A stretch of 38,113 nt of DNA from a virus. The DNA lies in the IMG/VR virus record IMGVR_UViG_3300030329_004128, positions 2,796 through 40,908 of that record; one strand, written 5' to 3'. Below are positions 8,701 to 17,700 of the stretch, piece after piece. The notes beneath the pieces are model-generated. The model ran no database searches. It was given only the letters and a program-made list of their open reading frames with translations, and was not told where the DNA came from. The first letter of the stretch is position 1, and each line of letters opens with the position of its first letter. Made by a program: the position numbers and the translations under genes.

Positions 8701-11700
8701 ACCAATTTCTATCTTTATTAATCCTGAATAATCTTCCATAGCTAGGAGCATCAGGGTCATAAAAAAATTGTCTTTCTATTTTTACTATAAATAGCTTGTC
8801 ACTATCTCCTCTTGAAGCCATAATTGTATAACGCTCAGCATCGTTATCTTCGCTTAACTCTTCACCAGGAGCGGAGAGACCATTATGCATTAAACTATAA
8901 TTAAGTTCCTCCAACTCTTGACTATTTAAAAAACCAAACTTTTTATTCCAATCTTCTGTAGTCTGATTAGTTAGCTTGTCTGTTTTTATATCTACCTCAA
9001 TAATATCCTTACCAGAAAGATGAAGAATCTGATTAAAGTTCTCTTCTTTGTTAGATAGCTCGAATAGATTAATCTTTTCAAATTGAGGATTGCTCTTACC
9101 TTCTCGATAGCTGAAAGCTTCCTTGTGAGATGTGAAATAATAAACCCCACCTTCATAATTCTTCACTTCCAATTCTAGATTCTGTCTATTATCAGAGCTA
9201 GGAGCAGGCACCTTTTTATCTCGTATAATTCTAAAGTTATTGTGATTAACTCTTATATTTGAAAATGACTGAACGTAAAATCTAACTAATGCAGTTTCTT
9301 CTCTGTCTGTAAAAGCTCTATTTAAACCAATAATTTTTTTAGCATGTGCCATCCAGACTGGCATTGTCTCATTCATAGAGGCAACCATTAAATCATTAAA
9401 TTGTGCTTGTGTCAATCCTTTGAATGGTCCTAATCTTTTAAAATCTTGATAGGTATAATACTCATCACTCTCTCCCTGCATAGATTGACGCTGAATTCCT
9501 TCTCTTGAGTCTTCAAATTCATCATATATAATATTCTCCATACTAGCTTCATTTAACCAATGATACCTATCTCCAAATTCTGCTTCTGAATATGCTACTC
9601 CATTTCTATCGGCTATAGCAATATTTGATTTTCTATTTTTAAATCTATCATATAACCAATCCTCATAAAAGCCTATATATTCAGCATAATGCTTTTCCAT
9701 TATATCATACATCTGATTCATAAATATATCTATATCAACTCTTCCATGTCTACCTACACCATCACCTTTAGATGCTTTATTTAATCTCTCAAATAGGTTA
9801 TCAAAAAAATTGAAAAAATATCTCTGTCTATCAGTCTTTCTCTCATGGCTTCCTGGAGCCAAAAATAGCCCTTCTTCGAAGATATCTTTAAACTGGTCAA
9901 ATGTTTCAGGCTGTCCTTTTTCAAGCTCGTTAGAAGACCTAATTCTTGAAAGTTTTAATGGATTTAAATTAGGGTCCGTATCTTCGGTTTTAACTATCAT
10001 ATATAATCCAGTGTTAGACCAAGAAGGATATACTTTTTTAACTTTAAATTTGTACTTCTTCTCCATGCTACGTAAAGCTTTAAGCCATGGCCCATCAAAT
10101 CCTTTATCTATAGAAAAATTAAAATTGCCCTTTAATGAATTAAGCAATATATAATCGTTTAGAGAATCTTTTCTAGGATAATCCTTATTAGTAGCTGGGA
10201 CAACTTCATTGCCACCCTCCTCCATTAAAAGAGTTTGAAGTTCCATATTAGCAATAAGACCTGAAGCAGAATTTAGTTCGCGACCAAAATTATTAGTCAT
10301 AAGTCTTGAAAGTTGCTCTTTATCTATATCTTGTAATTTATCTATATATTTCTCCCACACTTCTGACCAAACTTCTTTTAAAGGATTAAACCCAGTAAGC
10401 TCTTGCAGCACTTTAAAATCAGGAAAAATAAATAACTCTTTTACCTGCTGAACATTAGGCATCTTAACTCTTACAACAAGAACTTCAGGCTTTATATCTA
10501 TTTTCTCAGAACGCCTAAGCATATTGACAGTCTCTCCATCTGCTGTAGTAAAATTAAACGTATCAGATAAAACAGATATTACTTCAGTTATCTCGGTCCT
10601 ATCTCCAATAGTAGCAATACTTTCCATTATACTGCTTCTAATAACATTAATAGCAGAATCTGGAATTACTTCATCTACTAGCTTCAACCATGCAGGATTA
10701 TGTTGAAACTGTTTCACCCAAGGTGCTAATACTTGCTTAATTTCACCTGAATCAGTAACAACTTTCTGCCCTACTTCAGCTTTCATGTTAGTAATTTCTT
10801 CTTGGAACATTTGAATGACAGGATTCTCCTCCATCATACCGCCAAGACTTTCTATTGCCTGGTTCATTAAAGATGCCAAATCTCTAGCTACTCCAGGCGT
10901 TCTAACGGCATCAACAACTTGTTTTTCTAACTGAGATATATATCCACCTATAAACTGGTCGCTTTTCCATGTGCTTGAAAATTTATAATCATAAGGATAT
11001 TGTAATATAGCATCTATCCATGACATAGAATGAGCTCTTAAATAATTTGCACTTTGAGGCCATTGAGTATAATCAAAAAACATAGCTGTTTCATCTGTAA
11101 TTTTATTTTCACCTACAAGTTCTTGAATATTTTCAGCAAGGATTTGTAAGATATCAAGATGCACGCCTGAATATCTAAAATTCTCTGGTACAATTTCCCT
11201 TCCACGAACCCCTCTATTAAATATATCAAGAGCATTACGTAGTAAGACTGAAGCGTGAGCTCCTTGAGGTCTTGTATTTTGAATATACTTATAACCTGCA
11301 TAATGCTCATAATTATTTCTATGTCTTTGTCTAGCTGCAGAAGAGTTGTATTGGGTCTTGTAAAAAATATCCCTAACAATCTGCCATTTATTCTCTATCT
11401 TACTATTATATATATTGGCAGCATCATCATTTCTCTGCAAGAGCATAATTGCTGAACCAGTATTCATATATAAATTACCATCAGGTCCAAGCATGGCATC
11501 GCCATGAACAATCGAATGCATAATCTGTATTTGATGGAAGTTTTTCTGCCATTCCAATGCTTTCTTTACTTCGTCATATTTATAGGAACCTTGACCAGCT
11601 AGAAGACGACCTTCTAATAAATATGATAATTGTGCATCAAGTTCTGTCTGTCTTTCCAATTCTAAGCTACGGTCCCTTTCCCATTGATTGAAAGCATTTT

Positions 11701-14700
11701 CTAAATCTTGTATTCGAACTGTAAGTTCTCTATTTGGATTCTCTACATCTTCAACAAGCATCATTTCAAACATCTGGTGAGCTTGATTTACACTCATTAC
11801 TTCTGTTTCAGTGTGTCCGATAGCAATAGGGTCTCTCCATGTAACTACAATATCATCAGTCTCTTCGTAGATTTGATAATTCTTCATTTCTTCAGTTCTA
11901 TTTATAACTTCATCTATTACAAACCTATTAAGATAAATCCAATTTTCTAAATACACTCTAGAATAAATCTGATATTCACTTCTTAATAAATCTTGATAGT
12001 AATCTTCAAAAACATCAAGCCTTAATATTTCATCTGTTTCAAATTTTGCATGTTCAAGCTTCTTTTTCCATGGCTTATATTTAGATGAAGCATAAGAAGC
12101 CCTATACTCTGCATCATTTCTCATCCCAATTATATTATTGCTAAATAAAAATTGCTGAGCCCCTACCTTTTTCAATCTCCAGTCATGAAACTCAAAATGA
12201 CTAGCTTCTTCATCATCAGGGTCATGATGTTTAATCATGATTTCAATATTCTTTAATTCTCCATTTGGCTTCATTAATGTATCAATAAGATTATTCTTCT
12301 TGTGGAAATTCTTTAAGTTACCTGAAATAATGCCCTTCATATGAATACGCTTAGTGGGAAATAACCCTATATCATATTCTTCTCTTAAGCCACCATGAGT
12401 TTCCCAGTACATATCATGAATTTGGTAGTTAATTATTGATTTATGAAAATCATCAAGCTCTTCTTTAGTATGCTTTGTACCTTCCTTCAATCCTTTTATG
12501 CTATTAATCATACGAGGAGCAATTTTATTTTGGATTTGCTCAAGAGATACAATGAATCCCTCCATAACAATCCGAGATAATTCAGCTATTTCTAAATCTA
12601 TACCAGCACGTTTAGAACTATTATAAAGAGCATTTATCTTTTTAATATAAAAATTATTTTCATTAACTGAACCTCTATGTTTTTCTGGGTATCTCTTATA
12701 ATCTATATGTGCATTTAAATCATTATTTACTATATTCTTAAATGTTGATATTAAGATTCTTTCATCTAAGCTCTCTTTATATACAGATGCCGAATCCTGT
12801 ATATACTCTAAGAATTCATACAAATCTTTTCTTTGACTGTCATCTTTTAAAACAAATGCATTAAATACACTTTTTTGAATTGCACCTTGCATCATATCTT
12901 CATAATGAGGTTTAATTTTATTATTAATTACCATCTCTTCAATACGAGCATTTCTAACTTCAAAATCTTTCTGTTCGTTAGCAATATTCTCTGGTGATAT
13001 AGACACGTCTTGCATTATTGCATCCACTACCCTATGTAAATATGGGAGATAAAAAAGTGGTTCTTTATAAAACTTTTCTCTTTCTTTATCTTGGTCATAT
13101 TCTTCGCGAGTCATAAACTGCACATTGCCCTTAAGCCATTCAGACGCATTTTCATCTATCCTATCAAATATCCATTTACGCAAAGGTGCTACTTCTGGAT
13201 AGTCAAAGAAATCACCCTCATATAACATTTGTTCGGCTTCAGAATATTGCACCCCTCTATCAACATCATGAACGTAGCCCATATTTGAATAATCTTTTAA
13301 CGACAATCCGCTAAGAGCTTCATAAATTTTATCCATTACAATATCAGGAGTAGAGTTAGAAATAATTTCAATGGGCTTTGTCAATATTTCAACATCTACA
13401 CCATCTATATTTACCGTAGTAGGAATTGTAACAGTAATTAAATTATCTCTTGGTTTCCCTGTGGCTATCCATGGAGCTTTATATTTCATATTATCTCTTA
13501 CTGCAGCTTCTCCTTTATTCCTAGCCTTATCATGAATCTTCATACCGCTTTTTAATTCAGTTATAATCCTAGGAATATCATCAAAATTTATTTCACCAGC
13601 ACCTAACGCCTCCTTATATTCATCAAGGGCCAATGAAAATTCATCCCATACTTTTCTAGCCTCTGGAAAGAAATCACTTTGATATTCATAAAGAAGAACA
13701 TCTCCTGGTGAACCTAAAGTCCCATTTGGAATAGTCAATACTCCATACCAGCCAAACCCATTTCCAACCATGCCATCTTTTCCAACTGTAAGTCCATGAC
13801 CTCTTCGATAAATATTACCATTGTGAAGCAATACTCTATGCACTGAATTCTGTGCTAGCCCTGCTTTTGATAAATTAGTATCTGAATCCTCAAGCTGAGT
13901 TACGGTACTTTGCAACTTAGAATCGACACCTTCAATATTAATTAAGTTTTTATAAGAAAGAGCTGTCTGTGATAAAGTAGTCGCTGAAGAATATAAAGGA
14001 TATTTATTATCAGCCCAATGCTGAAATGAAGAAATAGCTTCTGAAGGGAGAAGAGATTTAATTTTTGGAAATTTCTTTTTAAAATCTTTAACCCACTCTG
14101 AAACCATTTTAGACATATCGCTAGGCATTCTGTACTTTTGCATACTTGCAACATCTTGAGTTCTAATTCTCTTTGTAGTTGAAGAACTTAATTTAATTAC
14201 GATATAATCTTTATCTTTAGATTGTAGAGTGCCTTCAATAGAGCGTCCATCCGTAGTCTCTACTACAACCATTTGCTGTCCTTGTTTCTGCATTCCTCCA
14301 AGATTAGGAAATTGGTCAATTCCAATTCTTCTATCAGGACTATCCTTCTCAAGCCTTGAAAGATGTTTATCTACAAAACTATATCTAAAAAATACTTGGC
14401 TCTCTATAATGTCTGTGACAATTCTAAGTTCGTTTAATATCCCTTCATCTAGCTCGAATAAATCTTTTTTCTTTTCTGCTAATCCAATAGTACCAACGCT
14501 ATCTACTATCCCAATTAATTTCAAATAATTACGCTGAAGGTCCTGAATTATCTCGCCATGAAACTCAAGTTTAGAAGGGTCTTGCTTTGCTATATATTTT
14601 TTTCCAGAATATCTCTTAGGGCTAACATGAAACTTTTTAGCAATACGCTCTGTATATTTCCTAACAAGAGCTTCGTATTCTTTTTTAATGCCTACTGAAA

Positions 14701-17700
14701 GTTTCTCAAGCACCTTATCTCTTTGTTTTTTATTTAACTTAGCCCAAGACTTACCTTTAGGTAAATACTTCCTTATAACAGAAGATGAAAAATGTAATTG
14801 ACCAGTAGCATTATCTACTTCAATGCTTAATATTTTTCCAATATAATCTGTAATCTCATTATCCATTCCTTCAACTATATCAGATATTATATCATGTGAG
14901 ATTATATCACTATTTGATAACCCATTAATTATTTCTGATTCTACGTCCCTACCATGAACATCTTCTGCTGAAGCTATATCCTCAGCCACTTCCAATATGC
15001 CAATAGAAGACTCATAATCTTCTAGAGTGATTGTATAAATATTTTCATTTTCAGCTATTATATCTGCTAAATCTACAAATGTTGTTGTAAGTACATCTAA
15101 TTTAGAAGCAAGAATATTAGTTCTAGCATTCTTTCTTCCTAAGATAAAATCTACAATTGCATTCCATATAGATTGAACTTTACCTATAAAGGTTTCAGAT
15201 TTTTTCTGCTTATCTTCATAGCTCATAGTAGCAAAGTCTTCTAGGATAAAAGCAAACATTTCTTCTTTAAAATCATCATCAGGGTCTTTACCTATAGCAA
15301 TAGCTCGTTCTCCAGTAGCTTCATTGTCCATCACAGATATACTTCCAGAATCAAACTCTGGGTAATCAACTGAAACTCTTTGATAATAATCTTCATAAAA
15401 TTCTAAATCATTAGCTACACTATCCCATAAGCTATTCCACAGCTCTGGATTAGTCTTTCTTATAGAAGCTAAAAATGGATGTGAGAATTCATGAAATGGT
15501 AGCTTGCCAGCATCAGGAGAATCAGCTATAACAACTATAGTATTAGTATTGGAGTCAAACCATCCACCAACTTTAATAATATTACCTTTACTATCTCTAG
15601 CTGGTCCAGGAGTTGTAATGCCTTGTGACTTTTTAAATAATGCATTAGCTCCTTCATTCCAAGTATCATAAATCTTATAGCTAAACTCTACATCGCTGCC
15701 TTCTATTTTAAATTTATTTACTAGAATCTCAAGCTTTTCTTTTAAATCTTCTTTAATTTCATCAAGGCTAAGTTCTTCATCAGAAATTTCTTTAGAGTCA
15801 TCAGTGAATGAGGTAACTCTTCTCTCTTTAACATCATCGGTATCTTCTCTAGGAGCAACCTCATCAGTAGGCTTAGCAGCCTCTCTTTCAATTCTTTGTT
15901 GTTCAATATCAAACTTTCGTTGCAATCCTTTTAAATCTTTTTTTCTCTCATCTAAACGCTTCTGCGTCTTTTGAACACGTGCTCTTCTTTCTGGAGAAAG
16001 CAGCATTAAAGGGACTCTACCTTTATCTTCTTTTATAAGGTCTTCAAGATACTTAATATCTTCTTCTGTATCTGTAATTTGCTTATCTAAAACTTCTATA
16101 GGAGATAATTCAGTGACTACGTCCTCTTTCTTTTCTTTAATAACAGACAATCTTTTACTAGCTGTATCTAATGCAACTTGAGCCATAATAGCTGGTGCTG
16201 ACTTTTTATCTTTAGCTTCGCTAATAATCTTTTCTTGTTTTGCAATATAAGTCTCTAGCTCAGTTTCATCCATAGCATCAATAGATTTTTCTTCTACTTC
16301 AGGACCAGGTATCTTATCGATATCTATCTTTGTATCATCTTTAGTATCAGGAGGAACAATCTTATCATCTGGAGTTATTTTAGTATCGTCTGGAGTTATT
16401 TTAGTATCATCTGGGACTACCTGAGTATCGTCTGGAGCCACTTGAGTATCATCAGGGTCTTGAGGTGGTGAAAATATTTCATCCATTCTATTAAGATGTT
16501 CTTCGCTAGTCTGCTCTCCATCTGGAGTAAAATACATATCAAAAGTATCTCTAAATTCTTGCTCTCCAATAGCTTGGAAATTCCAAAGATTATTATCAAC
16601 TAACTCTTCTACAATATTAAGAATAGTGTCGCCACCATCTGTATCCATATCAGGAAAGTATGTATCCATTACATCGTTCTGAACTTTTCTAGTTACACCG
16701 ACAATCCTTCTTCCCATAAACTTTTTAATAGCTATAGTTGAATGATTGACGAGTTCAGGAACGTCATAAATTCCAGACTCTACTATCTGCCTATTAACTT
16801 CTTCTTGATACTTAACAATAACAGGGTCGTCCTTTAAAACGCTTTCTCCACCAAACTCTTTAAAATTCTCAGTTATTTCTGATATTCTCTCATTAATCTG
16901 CAACACTCTATTAGCACCTGTTTCTTTTTTAGAATGTACTGACTCTCTAGTTTCTAATCTTCCTTTTGAATCATAAATATTTACTTCATACTTGCCAGTA
17001 TCTTTATTTAATTCTAATTTAGCCTCTCCATCTACAACATTCTTATGTTGCCAAGCGTCCTCTTTCTTCCAATTATTATGATATTCCTTAGCTATTATCT
17101 TAGCTGCATCATAAGCCTCTGCCCAAGTATCAAACTCAACTTGAACAGGATTTCCATCTTCATCCGTAATCGAAGTATTCGTTATAGCACTACGGTCAAC
17201 ATTCATATCGCTACGTATATCTTTTATATCTTTATTGTCTATAACTACTATTTCACCACCAACATTAATTCTAGTAACTTCATCTCCTTTCTTTTTCTTT
17301 ACTATAGCCCCTCTATATTCAGTTCCATCTTCAAGTAAAACTACATCTTCGCTTTCACTATGAGAAACTTCCATATAAAATTTATTATTTTCATTTCGTG
17401 TTTGAGGAGCATAAAAATACGTACCCTCATAAGTATCACCTGCTTGCGTATATTGTTTATTGATGTTTCTATCTGTACTTCTCCTGACTTGACCATACAA
17501 GTCTGTTATTCCAAAAGGAGTACCAGCCATAAATCCACCAGCAGCAGATTCTGTAGCCTCTTTATAATCCCATTCTTCAGAAAGCTTTGCTTTAAATTTC
17601 CAACCAGGGTCTCCACCAATAAAGCCTGGACCATATACTGTTGTACCTACTTCCATTGTATATTGAATTTCTTCTTCTAAAGCTTCTGTAAGATTTACCC

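Noticed and set aside
9810-10154. Plus-strand ORF of 114 codons inside the giant gene
   Set aside because: It is antisense to a clearly coding frame, lacks a ribosome binding site, and its composition looks like the reverse of the coding strand.
11113-11379. Minus-strand ORF of 88 codons inside the giant gene
   Set aside because: It is an out-of-frame reading of the giant gene with no ribosome binding site and no continuity with neighbours.
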